This document shows positions 52,121 through 61,682 of a stretch of DNA of 64,000 nt, piece after piece (within the stretch, counting starts at the first letter, position 1; each line of letters opens with the position of its first letter). Origin of the DNA: Rhizobium jaguaris (GTDB taxonomy: Bacteria > Pseudomonadota > Alphaproteobacteria > Rhizobiales > Rhizobiaceae); the NCBI RefSeq assembly GCF_003627755.1, contig NZ_CP032694.1:3902501-3966500 (forward strand), given 5' to 3'. Both the position numbers and the translations under genes were made by a program. The notes beneath the pieces are model-generated. The model was not told the origin of the DNA and ran no database searches. It saw only the letters and a list, made by a program, of their open reading frames with translations.

Positions 52121-52699
52121 ATGGTCAAGCTCAACAAGATCTACACCAAGACCGGTGACGACGGTACGACGGGCCTCGTTTCCGGCCCGCGTCGGCTGAA
52201 GAACGATCTGCGCGTGGAAGCCTACGGCACGATCGACGAAACCAACTCCGCCATCGGCGTCGCGAGGCTGCACACCACCGGCGTGTCTGAACTCGATGCC
52301 ATGCTGATGCGCATCCAGAACGACCTTTTCGATCTCGGCGCTGATCTCTCGACGCCGCAAACGGACGAGCCACTCTCTTACGAGCCGCTACGCATTGTCG
52401 ACAGCCAGGTCGAGCGCATCGAACAGGATATCGACAGGCTCAATGCCGATCTCGAGCCGTTGAGATCCTTCATTCTGCCCGCCGGCAGTCACGCCTCAGC
52501 GCATCTCCATTTCGCCCGCACGATCGCGCGGCGCGCAGAGCGGCTGATGGTGGCCCTGGCTCGCAGCGAGGGCGAGCAGGTGAGCCCGACAGCAATGAAA
52601 TACATCAACCGCCTCTCGGATTTCCTGTTTGTCGCCGCGCGCCATGCGAATGATCACGGGCGCGCCGATGTGCTGTGGGTTCCAGGGAAGAATCGATAG
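52121..52699 (+). CDS. cob(I)alamin adenosyltransferase, PduO type
   Basis: 192 residues. The ATP-binding N-terminal motif KIYTKTGDDGTTGLVSG, the middle VEAYGTIDETNSAIG, and the C-terminal RLSDFLFVAARHAN...VLWVPG are diagnostic of PduO/MMAB ATP:corrinoid adenosyltransferases, which make coenzyme B12. It is linked to HIG1 and SDR genes upstream and to etfBA downstream, a conserved rhizobial order. Confidence 0.95.
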   Translation: MVKLNKIYTKTGDDGTTGLVSGPRRLKNDLRVEAYGTIDETNSAIGVARLHTTGVSELDAMLMRIQNDLFDLGADLSTPQTDEPLSYEPLRIVDSQVERIEQDIDRLNADLEPLRSFILPAGSHASAHLHFARTIARRAERLMVALARSEGEQVSPTAMKYINRLSDFLFVAARHANDHGRADVLWVPGKNR

Positions 52700-52734
52700 G
52701 TAGGGCAAACCAGTTCTAACAACAGCCGATCACA

Positions 52735-52753
52735 TTGACGTTGACGTCAACGT
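52735..52753. promoter_or_regulatory. LiuR-like palindromic operator upstream of etfBA
   Basis: TTGACGT-TG-ACGTCAA (52735-52750), a perfect 7+7 inverted repeat, with a second overlapping palindrome ACGTTGACGTCAACGT (52738-52753). It resembles the TTnACGT-NN-ACGTnAA sites described for the MerR-family regulator LiuR, which controls branched-chain amino acid and acyl-CoA breakdown genes including etf. It lies 147 bases before the etfB ATG. Confidence 0.6.
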
Positions 52754-52899
52754 TATTTATGTCCTTAAAGCAATTTGCCGCTCTGCGACATGGAAGCGTT
52801 GTAATTGGGGAAAAAACGCGTATCCATGTCGCCATTCGACAAACGGAGCGGCGCTGAACAGGCCATGTTCTTTGGGCGCAGTGTTGAAGGAAGGATTCC

Positions 52900-53649
52900 A
52901 TGAAGATTCTCGTCCCCGTGAAGCGGGTTGTTGATTACAACGTCAAGATACGCGTGAAGCCGGATGGCTCGGGCGTCGAGCTTGCGAATGTGAAGATGTC
53001 GATGAACCCGTTCGACGAGATTTCGGTTGAGGAAGCGCTGCGGCTGAAGGAAGCCGGCAAGGCCGAGGAAGTGGTTGTCGTCTCGATCGGCCCGGCCAAG
53101 GCGGAAGAAACGCTGCGCACCGCGCTTGCCATGGGCGCCGACCGCGCGATCCTGGTCGAGACCGACGATGCCGTCGAACCGCTGGCCGTGGCCAAGATCC
53201 TCAAGGGCGTTGCGGATGCCGAACAGCCGGGCCTGATCATCGTCGGCAAACAGGCGATCGACGACGATTCGAACCAGACCGGCCAAATGCTGGCAGCCCT
53301 GCTCGGCTCGGCGCAGGCAACCTTTGCCTCGAAGATCGAGATCGGTGATGGCAAAGCGACCGTGACCCGCGAAGTCGACGGCGGCCTGCAGACGATCGAG
53401 ATCAAGCTTCCGGCCGTGGTCACCACCGATCTGCGCCTCAACGAGCCGCGCTACGCCTCGCTGCCGAACATCATGAAGGCGAAGAAGAAGCCGCTCGACA
53501 AGAAGGCGCCTGCCGACTTCGGCGTCTCGACGACACCGCGCTTGAAAGTATTGAAGACGGAAGAGCCGGGCGGCCGCAAGGCGGGCGTCAAGGTCAAGTC
53601 GGTCGCCGAGCTTGTCGAAAAGCTTAAAGTCGAAGCCGGCGTGCTCTGA
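52900..53649 (+). CDS. etfB: electron transfer flavoprotein beta subunit
   Basis: 249 residues. Starts [21 protein letters not shown] and contains [19 protein letters not shown], the AMP-binding/recognition signature of group I EtfB; the Leu-anchor region lies around [10 protein letters not shown]. With EtfA it takes electrons from acyl-CoA dehydrogenases and passes them to the ETF:quinone oxidoreductase. GAAGGAAGG precedes the ATG. Operon etfB-etfA, with hbd following. Confidence 0.97.
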   Translation: MKILVPVKRVVDYNVKIRVKPDGSGVELANVKMSMNPFDEISVEEALRLKEAGKAEEVVVVSIGPAKAEETLRTALAMGADRAILVETDDAVEPLAVAKILKGVADAEQPGLIIVGKQAIDDDSNQTGQMLAALLGSAQATFASKIEIGDGKATVTREVDGGLQTIEIKLPAVVTTDLRLNEPRYASLPNIMKAKKKPLDKKAPADFGVSTTPRLKVLKTEEPGGRKAGVKVKSVAELVEKLKVEAGVL

Positions 53650-53673
53650 GAATCCAGAAAGGGAGATATTACC

Positions 53674-54603
53674 ATGACCATTCTTCTTCTGGCTGACCAC
53701 GACAATTCAAGCCTTTCCGACCAGACCGCCAAGGCGCTGACGGCAGCTTCCAAGATCGGCAGCGATATCCATGTGCTCGTCGCCGGCAAGGACGCCAAGG
53801 CCGCCGCCGATGCCGCCGCGAAACTTTCCGGCGTTTCCAAGGTGCTGCTGGCCGAAAGCGACGAGCTTGCCAACAATCTCGCCGAGCCGCTCGCCGATCT
53901 CATCGTGTCGCTGGCGGCAGGCTACGACACCATCATCACGGCGGCCACCTCGGTCGGCAAAAACGTCATGCCGCGCGTGGCAGCCCTGCTCGATGTCGCC
54001 CAGGTTTCGGAAATCATCGAGGTGATCTCTGCCGATACCTTCAAGCGTCCGATCTATGCCGGCAACGCCATCCAGACGGTGCAGGCGACCGACGCCAAGA
54101 AGGTCATCACCGTGCGCACGGCCTCTTTCGCCTCGGCCCCAGACGGCGGCTCGGCCGCTGTCGAGGCGATCCCGGCGGTGGCCAATCCCGGCCTTTCGAC
54201 CTTCGTCAAGGACGCGCTGTCGACGTCCGATCGTCCGGAACTGACCTCGGCGAAGATCATCATCTCCGGCGGCCGCGCCCTCGGTTCGGCGGAAAAGTTC
54301 CGCGAGGTTATCCTGCCGGTGGCCGACAAGCTCGGTGCCGCCGTCGGTGCATCGCGCGCCGCCGTCGATGCCGGCTACGCGCCGAACGACTGGCAGGTGG
54401 GCCAAACCGGCAAGGTCGTCGCACCGCAGCTCTATATCGCCTGCGGCATTTCCGGCGCCATCCAGCATCTGGCCGGCATGAAGGATTCGAAGGTCATCGT
54501 CGCCATCAACAAGGATGAAGAGGCCCCGATCTTCCAGATCGCCGACTACGGCCTGGTCGCCGATCTCTTCGAGGCCCTGCCGGAACTCGAAAAGGCGCTG
54601 TGA
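53674..54603 (+). CDS. etfA: electron transfer flavoprotein alpha subunit
   Basis: 309 residues. The C-terminal FAD domain carries [20 protein letters not shown] and [24 protein letters not shown], the EtfA signature; the N-terminal domain matches the EtfB fold. Starts 24 bases after etfB, with GGGAG upstream. Confidence 0.97.
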   Translation: MTILLLADHDNSSLSDQTAKALTAASKIGSDIHVLVAGKDAKAAADAAAKLSGVSKVLLAESDELANNLAEPLADLIVSLAAGYDTIITAATSVGKNVMPRVAALLDVAQVSEIIEVISADTFKRPIYAGNAIQTVQATDAKKVITVRTASFASAPDGGSAAVEAIPAVANPGLSTFVKDALSTSDRPELTSAKIIISGGRALGSAEKFREVILPVADKLGAAVGASRAAVDAGYAPNDWQVGQTGKVVAPQLYIACGISGAIQHLAGMKDSKVIVAINKDEEAPIFQIADYGLVADLFEALPELEKAL

Positions 54604-54751
54604 TCGCGCTGTTTGGTCTCTTTCGCAGTTGCGAAAGACTGGAAAATTGTCCTTTATGGAGCTATCAATCTTGCCGGGCTGGAAAGAGTCCGGCAAATTT
54701 ATGACGAAAAGCATGGCGCGCCATCAAGAACGTGCCGCCGGGGAGTTGGCA

Positions 54752-55630
54752 ATGAGTTCGCTGAAGACGATCGGTATTATCGGCGCAGGCCAAATGGGCT
54801 GCGGTATTGCCCACGTGTCCGCCATGGCCGGTTACAAGGTTCACATCTACGATCTGTCGCAGGATCGTATCGAGAGCGGCCTTGCCACCATCAACGGCAA
54901 CCTTGCCCGCCAGGTCGCTTCCGGCAAGACCAGCGACGAAGACCGCAAGGCGGCGCTGTCGCGCATCACCGGTTCCGCCGATCTCAACGATCTCGCCCAA
55001 GTCGACCTCGCCATCGAGGCCGCGACCGAAGACGAAACCGTCAAGCGGAAGATCTACGCTCAGGTCTGTCCGGTCCTGAAGCCCGAGGCGATCCTCGCCA
55101 CCAACACCTCATCGCTGTCGATCACGCGGCTTGCATCCGCGACCGACCGGCCGGAGCGCTTCATGGGCATTCACTTCATGAACCCGGTGCCGGTGATGAA
55201 GCTGGTGGAGCTGGTGCGCGGCATCGCCACCGAGGAATCGACCTTCTCCTCCGCGAAGGAATTCGTCACCTCGCTGGAAAAGACGATCACGGTGGCCGAA
55301 GACTTCCCGGCCTTCATCGTCAACCGCATCCTGCTGCCAATGATCAACGAGGCGATCTACACGCTCTATGAAGGCGTCGGCACCGTCGATGCCATCGACA
55401 CCGCCATGCGGCTCGGCGCCAACCACCCGATGGGTCCGCTGCAGCTCGCCGATTTCATCGGCCTGGACACCTGCCTGTCGATCATGCAGGTGCTGCATGA
55501 TGGCCTGGCGGATTCGAAATACCGCCCCTGCCCGCTGCTGGTGAAGTACGTGGAAGCAGGCTGGCTCGGCCGCAAGTCCGGCCGCGGCTTCTATGACTAT
55601 CGCGGTGAAACTCCGATTCCGACGCGATAA
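54752..55630 (+). CDS. 3-hydroxybutyryl-CoA dehydrogenase
   Basis: 292 residues. NAD-binding GIIGAGQMGCGIAHVSAMAGY, catalytic His/Glu region MGIHFMNPVPVMKLVELVRG, and the C-terminal domain with HPMGPLQLADFIGLDTCL. It oxidises 3-hydroxyacyl-CoA, in butyrate/poly-hydroxybutyrate and fatty acid metabolism. ATG 54752 with GGGAG upstream; a longer frame overlapping etfA was rejected. It follows etfA by about 150 bases, and shares acyl-CoA metabolism with it. Confidence 0.95.
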   Translation: MSSLKTIGIIGAGQMGCGIAHVSAMAGYKVHIYDLSQDRIESGLATINGNLARQVASGKTSDEDRKAALSRITGSADLNDLAQVDLAIEAATEDETVKRKIYAQVCPVLKPEAILATNTSSLSITRLASATDRPERFMGIHFMNPVPVMKLVELVRGIATEESTFSSAKEFVTSLEKTITVAEDFPAFIVNRILLPMINEAIYTLYEGVGTVDAIDTAMRLGANHPMGPLQLADFIGLDTCLSIMQVLHDGLADSKYRPCPLLVKYVEAGWLGRKSGRGFYDYRGETPIPTR

Positions 55631-55631
55631 A

Positions 55632-55790
55632 TACCCTCGCCCCACCGGGGAGAGGGTCGCGCGATAGCGCGGGGTGAGGGGGCGTTACCGGTAAGATCGC
55701 GCTTCTTTGCCTGATCGACCTGTCCGAATATGACGTGCCACCCCCTCATCCGCCCTCTCAGGCACCTTCTCCCCGAGGGGAGAAGGGGAA
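55632..55790. repeat. pair of intergenic palindromic repeats
   Basis: ACCCTCGCCCCACCGGGGAGAGGGT (55633-55657) with the tail GCGGGGTGAGGGGG (55669-55682), and CCCCCTCATCC...CACCTTCTCCCCGAGGGGAGAAGG (55741-55786). Same families as at 47586-47811. They lie between two converging genes and probably act as terminators for both. Confidence 0.75.
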
Positions 55791-55796
55791 GATGCC

Positions 55797-57650
55797 TCAC
55801 CGTCGATCAGCAGCGTCACCGGCTGCCGAAACCGATGCGCGGTACTCGGTCGCGCGCCGCTCCAGAAGCTGCTCAAACGACTGTTTGATTCTCTTCACAT
55901 GCGGCGTCTTGTATTCAAAGCGCTCATTGTGAAGGTGAATCAGCATCGAGGCGTTGACCTCGAAAATCACCACCCTGCCCTCAGAATCGAGTGAACAGTC
56001 GATACCAAAATAATCGAGACCGATCTGGCGGCGGATGGCATCGAGGGCAGCCATGCCTTGTGGCCCGAAAACGCTGCCGGGGTCGTTGAGAAAGGCCTCT
56101 TCCTCCTTGCGCATCCACTCGACGTCGGACATGCGCGTCGTGACATGATGCACCTTCCAGCCATCACCGATGGCCAGATGATAAGGAAGTGTCTCATCTC
56201 CAATGAAGAGGAAGCGGTACTTGCGGAAAAGCCCGTCGGGTGAACTGTAGTCGACGAAATCCGTCAGATAGAGGGCCTGCTCTCCGGCCTCCTCGGCAAA
56301 GCTTAGCAGGGCGTCGGCATCCGCCACCAGTTCCATCATATCGCCGCCATGCTTACCAGTATGACGCACGATCAACGGAAAGGTACCGGTATCGCCGTCC
56401 CGCACCCGGCGCCGCAGATCTTTCGCCTCGATCCGAATAGTCACCGGCATGACCGCGCTCGCAACATGGCTCAGGCGGCGCGAGATGGATTCGCGATCCG
56501 TCGCCAGCATCAGCCGCGGGTGATTGACGACCGGCCTTTCCAGGGAATCTGCGACATCGATAGCCGAAGCTATCACATCGAGCCCAAAGTCGGTTTCCGA
56601 AACGAGATTGACGACGACATCAACTCGATCGCTGCGAACTTGCGGGTCATTGCGATAACCACGCAAGATAAAGATCACCTCCGTGTCGAAGTAACTGTCT
56701 CTGATCAGATCCTCATAAGGCGTGTTGCCAGCTTCGGGTGAGAAGAGCAGGAGCACTCGAAACTTTGCGGGCTTCCTTGCCGCAGGATAGTTGCGGACCA
56801 CGCCCATCTCGGCGACTGTCAGAAAACAAACATGCGCAGCCGCCGGATTTCCAAGCTTGAGCTCAAACTTTCCGCAAAGTATCAGTGCTTCGCGATCAGT
56901 CGGCTCGACACGCAGCGCCCGTTGAGCAGTGGCTAGGCCCTCGCGCCAACGCCCGGTCGCCTCCAGCGCTTGCGCCTTGTTGCAGAGGCAGTGGAAATCC
57001 TCCGGAAAGCGAGACAATCCTCTGTCATAGGCTGCTATTGCCCTGTCGAAATCGCCGGATTTCTGGAGAAGATCTCCAAGCCGCGACCACGATGTCGCGT
57101 CCTCGGGCGACTGATGGCAGTTGCGCAAAGCTTCCTGTATGGCATCTGGCACATTCCGCAGCGACTCGATGACTTGGCTGCGCTTGGAAAGAGCCTGGCT
57201 ATAGTCGCTCTTGAGAGCGATTGCCCGCTCGAGACTCGAAAGCGCTTCGACCGATCGCCTCAGCTCCTGAAGCACAGCCCCCTGGTGGTACCAGGACGCC
57301 GCGTCGTCCGGCTGCGCGGCAACCACGCTCTCGTAGCACAGCAGCGCCCGTGTAAAATCGCCGGCATTTTGACATGCCATGCCAAGGCCGGACATCGCAT
57401 GCACGTAATCGGGTTTGAGGCTGAGCGCTGTTTCGAACCACAAGATGGCATCCTGCGGCCTGCCGACATTCAGCAGCAAAAAACCCAGTGTGTTGCATGC
57501 AAGCGGTTCGCGGCTGACAAGCTCGCCAGCCGATAGAAACACATTGATAGCGTCCTCGTAACGACCGGCCCCCATCAAGGTCGCAGCCTGGACCAGGATG
57601 GAGGGAAGCGCTGATGCGTCGGGCGAAGGATAGGCTGGAGACTGGCTCAT
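55797..57650 (-). CDS. TPR repeat protein fused to an ATP-grasp-like domain
   Basis: 617 residues. Residues about 15-280 are some seven tetratricopeptide repeats (for example ACNTLGFLLLNVGRPQDAILWFETALSLKPDY in pieces, ASWYHQGAVLQELRRSVEAL, TSWSRLGDLLQKSGDFDRAIAAYDRGL). Residues about 300-420 (FRVLLLFSPEAGNTPYEDL; ERPVVNHPRLMLATDRESI) look like the pre-ATP-grasp domain. Residues about 420-600 include FPLIVRHTGKHGGDMMEL, KYRFLFIGDETLPYH and GLDYFGIDCSLDSEGRVVIFEVNASM, the late part giving the metal-binding Asp and Glu-x-Asn of RimK-like ATP-grasp ligases. Predicted to form an amide or thioester bond using ATP, with partner binding by TPRs; substrate unknown. No obvious peptide gene is nearby. 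Confidence 0.8.
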   Translation of the reverse strand: MSQSPAYPSPDASALPSILVQAATLMGAGRYEDAINVFLSAGELVSREPLACNTLGFLLLNVGRPQDAILWFETALSLKPDYVHAMSGLGMACQNAGDFTRALLCYESVVAAQPDDAASWYHQGAVLQELRRSVEALSSLERAIALKSDYSQALSKRSQVIESLRNVPDAIQEALRNCHQSPEDATSWSRLGDLLQKSGDFDRAIAAYDRGLSRFPEDFHCLCNKAQALEATGRWREGLATAQRALRVEPTDREALILCGKFELKLGNPAAAHVCFLTVAEMGVVRNYPAARKPAKFRVLLLFSPEAGNTPYEDLIRDSYFDTEVIFILRGYRNDPQVRSDRVDVVVNLVSETDFGLDVIASAIDVADSLERPVVNHPRLMLATDRESISRRLSHVASAVMPVTIRIEAKDLRRRVRDGDTGTFPLIVRHTGKHGGDMMELVADADALLSFAEEAGEQALYLTDFVDYSSPDGLFRKYRFLFIGDETLPYHLAIGDGWKVHHVTTRMSDVEWMRKEEEAFLNDPGSVFGPQGMAALDAIRRQIGLDYFGIDCSLDSEGRVVIFEVNASMLIHLHNERFEYKTPHVKRIKQSFEQLLERRATEYRASVSAAGDAADRR

Positions 57651-57776
57651 CTGGATCGATTTTCAAACAGAGAATCGGTTGGGCGATTGTTCCAGCCTCT
57701 CAGACGAGCCTTACCCGAGGATGACCCCTATTCGATCAGTTCCAGATCTCGCGTCTCACGATCCGCACAAACGGCC

Positions 57777-58442
57777 TCACAGCGCTGCTGCAGCCTTGAT
57801 CAGGTTCTTTGCATCGTCGCTGTCCCACGCGGCTGGACCGTTCATCGCCGAGACGAGGCAGCCCTTGTCATCGATCAACAACGTCACCGGCAGACCGAAG
57901 GCGAGGCCCTGTTTCTTCAGTGCGTTGAAGACCCCCATGGTGCTGTCGCGATAATAACCGAGCTTGTCGATGCCGTAATCGGCGCGAAACGCCTTCGGCT
58001 TTTCGTCGTCGCCGGTGTCGATATTGACGGCAACGACCTCGAATTTGTCATTGCCCATACTTTTCTGCAGCGCATTCAGCGCCGGCATTTCCTCGCGACA
58101 GGGCACGCACCATGTCGCCCAGACGTTCAGCAGCAGCGTCTTGCCGGAGAAATTGCTGAGCGACAGCGGCTGGCCGTCCGGTCCTTTGAAGGAAACATTC
58201 TGCAGCGAGATCGGCGCTTGCGGCGCAGCCATTGCGGCGACCTGCCCCTTGGTGAACGGTGTCAGAGCCGCAGCGCGCTCCTTTGCCGTCTCACACTGTC
58301 CGGACGAGGCCATTTCACCGACGCCATTGCCATACCCCGCCTCCTTCACGTATACCGCTGCCGCACCGGCGACGATCCCGGCGACGGCGGCAAGCAGAAC
58401 GAGTTTCACGGACGGCAGACCGAACGGCTTCTTTGCTGTCAT
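57777..58442 (-). CDS. tlpA: TlpA-like thiol:disulfide oxidoreductase, membrane anchored
   Basis: 221 residues. One N-terminal membrane anchor (about 14-34) and a periplasmic thioredoxin-like domain with [13 protein letters not shown] (WCxPC active site) and a later cis-Pro segment [12 protein letters not shown]. TlpA reduces the copper/haem maturation partners of cytochrome oxidase in rhizobia. It is divergent from argH with only 23 bases between start codons, which is conserved in rhizobia. Confidence 0.93.
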   Translation of the reverse strand: MTAKKPFGLPSVKLVLLAAVAGIVAGAAAVYVKEAGYGNGVGEMASSGQCETAKERAAALTPFTKGQVAAMAAPQAPISLQNVSFKGPDGQPLSLSNFSGKTLLLNVWATWCVPCREEMPALNALQKSMGNDKFEVVAVNIDTGDDEKPKAFRADYGIDKLGYYRDSTMGVFNALKKQGLAFGLPVTLLIDDKGCLVSAMNGPAAWDSDDAKNLIKAAAAL

Positions 58443-58465
58443 TTCATTCTCCAGGTAGGCATCTC

Positions 58466-59866
58466 ATGGCTGACGGCACGGACACCAAATCCTCCAACCA
58501 GATGTGGGGCGGACGCTTCGCCTCCGGCCCCGCGGCAATCATGGAGGAGATAAATGCATCGATCGGTTTCGACAAGAAGCTGTTTGCGCAGGATATCCGT
58601 GGCTCGATCGCCCATGCCGCCATGCTTGCTCATCAAGGCATTATTTCGACAGAGGATAAAGACAAGATCGTTCACGGGCTGAACACGATCCTGTCAGAAA
58701 TCGAAGCCGGCAATTTCGAATTTTCCCGCCGCCTCGAAGACATCCACATGAATGTCGAAGCGCGGCTCGCGACCCTGATCGGTCCCGCTGCCGGACGGCT
58801 GCACACGGCCCGTTCGCGCAACGACCAGGTGGCGCTCGATTTCCGCCTTTGGGTCAAGGAAGAGCTGCAGAAATGCGAACAGGCGCTGACCGAGCTGATA
58901 TCAGCTTTCCTCGACCGCGCCGAAGAGCACGCTGAAACCGTGATGCCCGGCTTCACCCATCTGCAGACCGCACAGCCGGTCACTTTCGGCCATCACTGCA
59001 TGGCCTATGTGGAAATGTTCGGCCGCGACCGCTCGCGCGTGCGCCATGCCATCGAACATATGGATGAGTCACCCATCGGCGCCGCGGCACTCGCAGGCAC
59101 TGGCTTCCCGATCGACCGCCACATGACGGCCAAGGCGCTCGGCTTCCGCGAGCCGACCCGCAACTCGATCGACACCGTCTCCGACCGCGATTTCGCCATC
59201 GAATTTCTGTCGATCGCCGCCATCGCCGGCATGCACCTGTCGCGGCTCGCGGAAGAGATCGTCATCTGGTCGACGCCGCAGTTCGGCTTCGTGCGCCTGT
59301 CCGACGCCTTCTCGACCGGCTCCTCCATCATGCCGCAGAAGAAGAACCCGGATGCGGCCGAACTGGTGCGCGCCAAGACCGGCCGCATCAACGGTTCACT
59401 GGTCGCGCTTTTGACCATCATGAAAGGCCTGCCGCTCGCCTATTCCAAGGACATGCAGGAAGACAAGGAACAGGTGTTCGACGCGGCCGAAAGCCTGGAG
59501 CTGGCAATTGCGGCCATGACCGGCATGGTGCGCGACATGACGATCAATACCGCCCGCATGAAGGCCGCCGCCGGCTCCGGTTATTCGACAGCGACCGACC
59601 TCGCCGATTGGCTGGTGCGCGAAGCGGGCCTGCCTTTCCGCGATGCTCACCACGTCACCGGCCGCGCCGTTGCGCTCGCCGAGAGCAAATCCTGCGATCT
59701 CGCCGAACTCTCGCTCGAAGAACTGCAGGCGATCAACCCGGCAATCACGGCCAAGATCTTCGACGTTCTGACCGTCGAAGCTTCCGTCGCCAGCCGCAAA
59801 AGTTACGGCGGTACGGCGCCGTCGGAAGTGCGCAAGCAGATCGCCTTCTGGCGCGCCCGCAACTGA
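58466..59866 (+). CDS. argH: argininosuccinate lyase
   Basis: 466 residues. The fumarase-superfamily signature [12 protein letters not shown] is complete, and the start [12 protein letters not shown] and [17 protein letters not shown] fit ArgH. It splits argininosuccinate to arginine and fumarate, the last step of arginine synthesis. ATG 58466; a longer frame runs antisense to tlpA and was rejected. Heads a transcript with lptM and lysA. Confidence 0.98.
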   Translation: MADGTDTKSSNQMWGGRFASGPAAIMEEINASIGFDKKLFAQDIRGSIAHAAMLAHQGIISTEDKDKIVHGLNTILSEIEAGNFEFSRRLEDIHMNVEARLATLIGPAAGRLHTARSRNDQVALDFRLWVKEELQKCEQALTELISAFLDRAEEHAETVMPGFTHLQTAQPVTFGHHCMAYVEMFGRDRSRVRHAIEHMDESPIGAAALAGTGFPIDRHMTAKALGFREPTRNSIDTVSDRDFAIEFLSIAAIAGMHLSRLAEEIVIWSTPQFGFVRLSDAFSTGSSIMPQKKNPDAAELVRAKTGRINGSLVALLTIMKGLPLAYSKDMQEDKEQVFDAAESLELAIAAMTGMVRDMTINTARMKAAAGSGYSTATDLADWLVREAGLPFRDAHHVTGRAVALAESKSCDLAELSLEELQAINPAITAKIFDVLTVEASVASRKSYGGTAPSEVRKQIAFWRARN

Positions 59867-59965
59867 GCAAATAGCGCAAAACACAATCAAACAATCAGGG
59901 TGCACAAGCCCCGGAAACTTCGCTATGAAGGACTGCTTCAGCGTTTGTCGCCCAAGAGGATTTCG

Positions 59966-60160
59966 ATGCAGATCAACATGCCGCACATCATCCGCCTGAC
60001 CGTCGTGCTTTCGGTCATCGGCCTTGCCGTCGTCGGATGTGGCCGCAAAGGCGAACTCGATCCGCCGAGCGCGGCAGCGACCAAGGGCGGCGACGTCAAC
60101 AAGCCGGCAAAACAGCCGGGCACCGAAGACAAGAAGTTCTTCCTCGACCCACTTCTGTAA
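59966..60160 (+). CDS. lptM: LPS translocon maturation chaperone LptM-like lipoprotein
   Basis: 64 residues. A signal peptide ends in the lipobox AVVGC at residue 21-25, followed by GRKGELDPP, the short motif conserved in YifL/LptM lipoproteins, which help LptD form its disulfides. The location between argH and lysA matches the usual bacterial cluster (lptM-lysA-dapF). AGAGGA precedes ATG 59966. Confidence 0.9.
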   Translation: MQINMPHIIRLTVVLSVIGLAVVGCGRKGELDPPSAAATKGGDVNKPAKQPGTEDKKFFLDPLL

Positions 60161-60170
60161 GGCCTCGACC

Positions 60171-61442
60171 GTGAATCACTTTCAATACCGCGACGGCATT
60201 CTCTATGCCGAGGACGTTCCCGTTCCCGAGATCGCCAAGGCTGTCGGCACGCCTTTCTATGTCTATTCGACGGCAACGCTCGAACGTCATTATCGTGTCT
60301 TCTCCGAAGCCTTCGGTGATGTCGATGCCATGGTCTGCTACGCGATGAAGGCCAATTCCAACCAGGCGGTGCTGAAGACGCTCGGCCGACTCGGCGCCGG
60401 CGTCGACGTCGTTTCCGTCGGCGAACTGCATCGCGCCCTGGCCGCTGGCATCCCCGCAAACCGCATCATGTTCTCCGGCGTCGGCAAGACCGCTCAGGAG
60501 ATGGATGTCGCCCTCGAAGCCGGCATCTACTGCTTCAACGTCGAATCCGAACCAGAACTGGAAGTGCTGAACCAGCGCGCCATTCGCGCCGGCAAAATCG
60601 CTCCCGTCTCGTTCCGTATCAATCCGGACGTCGATGCCCGTACGCACGCAAAGATTTCGACCGGCAAGAAGGAAAACAAGTTCGGTATTTCCTGGGAGCG
60701 TGCCCGCGCCGTCTATGGCCGCGCCGCCAGCCTGCCGGGCATCAAGGTCACCGGCATCGACATGCACATCGGCAGCCAGATCACCGAGCTGCAGCCCTTC
60801 GAGGATGCCTTCAAGCTGTTGCGCGATCTCGTCGAGACGCTGCGCGGCGATGGTCACGATATTCATCACGTCGATATCGGCGGCGGCCTTGGCATTCCCT
60901 ACCGCGACGACAACAACCCGCCGCCGGTCCCGGAAGCCTATGCCCATATCGTCAAAAACCAGCTGCGCGATCTCAATTGCAAGATCGTCACCGAGCCCGG
61001 CCGCCTGATCGTCGGCAATGCCGGCATCCTCGTGACGGAAGTCATCTATGTGAAGGACGGAGGCCATAAGACCTTCGTCATCGTCGACGCCGCCATGAAC
61101 GACTTGATCCGCCCGACGCTATACGAGGCGTATCACGAAATTCGTGCCGTCGAGATCACCGCTGCCAATGCCCCACGCATCAAGGCCGATGTCGTCGGCC
61201 CGGTCTGCGAAACCGGTGACTATTTGGCCCTCGACCGCGAAATGGCGATGCCGAAGCCCGGCGATCTCCTGGCCATCAGCTCCGGCGGCGCTTACGGTGC
61301 GGTACAGGCCGGCACCTATAACAGCCGACTTCTGGTGCCTGAGGTGCTGGTTAAAGGCGGCGACTTCCACGTCATTCGGCCGCGCAAGACCTATGAAGAG
61401 CTGATCGGCCTCGATTCGATCCCGGCCTGGCTCAGCGCATAA
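60171..61442 (+). CDS. lysA: diaminopimelate decarboxylase
   Basis: 423 residues of PLP-dependent alanine-racemase fold. Catalytic Lys in YAMKANSNQAV, phosphate-binding glycines in DIGGGLGIPY, active-site Cys in VCETGDYLA. It makes L-lysine from meso-DAP. The start codon is GTG 60171, ten bases after the lptM stop, with AAGG upstream; the conserved N-terminus begins there. Confidence 0.97.
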   Translation: MNHFQYRDGILYAEDVPVPEIAKAVGTPFYVYSTATLERHYRVFSEAFGDVDAMVCYAMKANSNQAVLKTLGRLGAGVDVVSVGELHRALAAGIPANRIMFSGVGKTAQEMDVALEAGIYCFNVESEPELEVLNQRAIRAGKIAPVSFRINPDVDARTHAKISTGKKENKFGISWERARAVYGRAASLPGIKVTGIDMHIGSQITELQPFEDAFKLLRDLVETLRGDGHDIHHVDIGGGLGIPYRDDNNPPPVPEAYAHIVKNQLRDLNCKIVTEPGRLIVGNAGILVTEVIYVKDGGHKTFVIVDAAMNDLIRPTLYEAYHEIRAVEITAANAPRIKADVVGPVCETGDYLALDREMAMPKPGDLLAISSGGAYGAVQAGTYNSRLLVPEVLVKGGDFHVIRPRKTYEELIGLDSIPAWLSA

Positions 61443-61682
61443 TTTCGGAAATCGGAACCGATTATCAGATGGAATTTGTCCATCACGCCCAGCCAACCGG
61501 CTTGATCACGTTTCGGCGAAATCCGATGAAAAACTGGCCTTGCCCTCGTCTTCGCCACAAAGAATGTTATCTTCTTGTGACGGGCGTCTCGCCGGGCGCC
61601 GTGATTGCGGGCGCATCGGACGCCCTATCGTCTCCAACGGGCAGATAGCCATCAACGTCAGATCGGGGAGAAAACCGGACCG

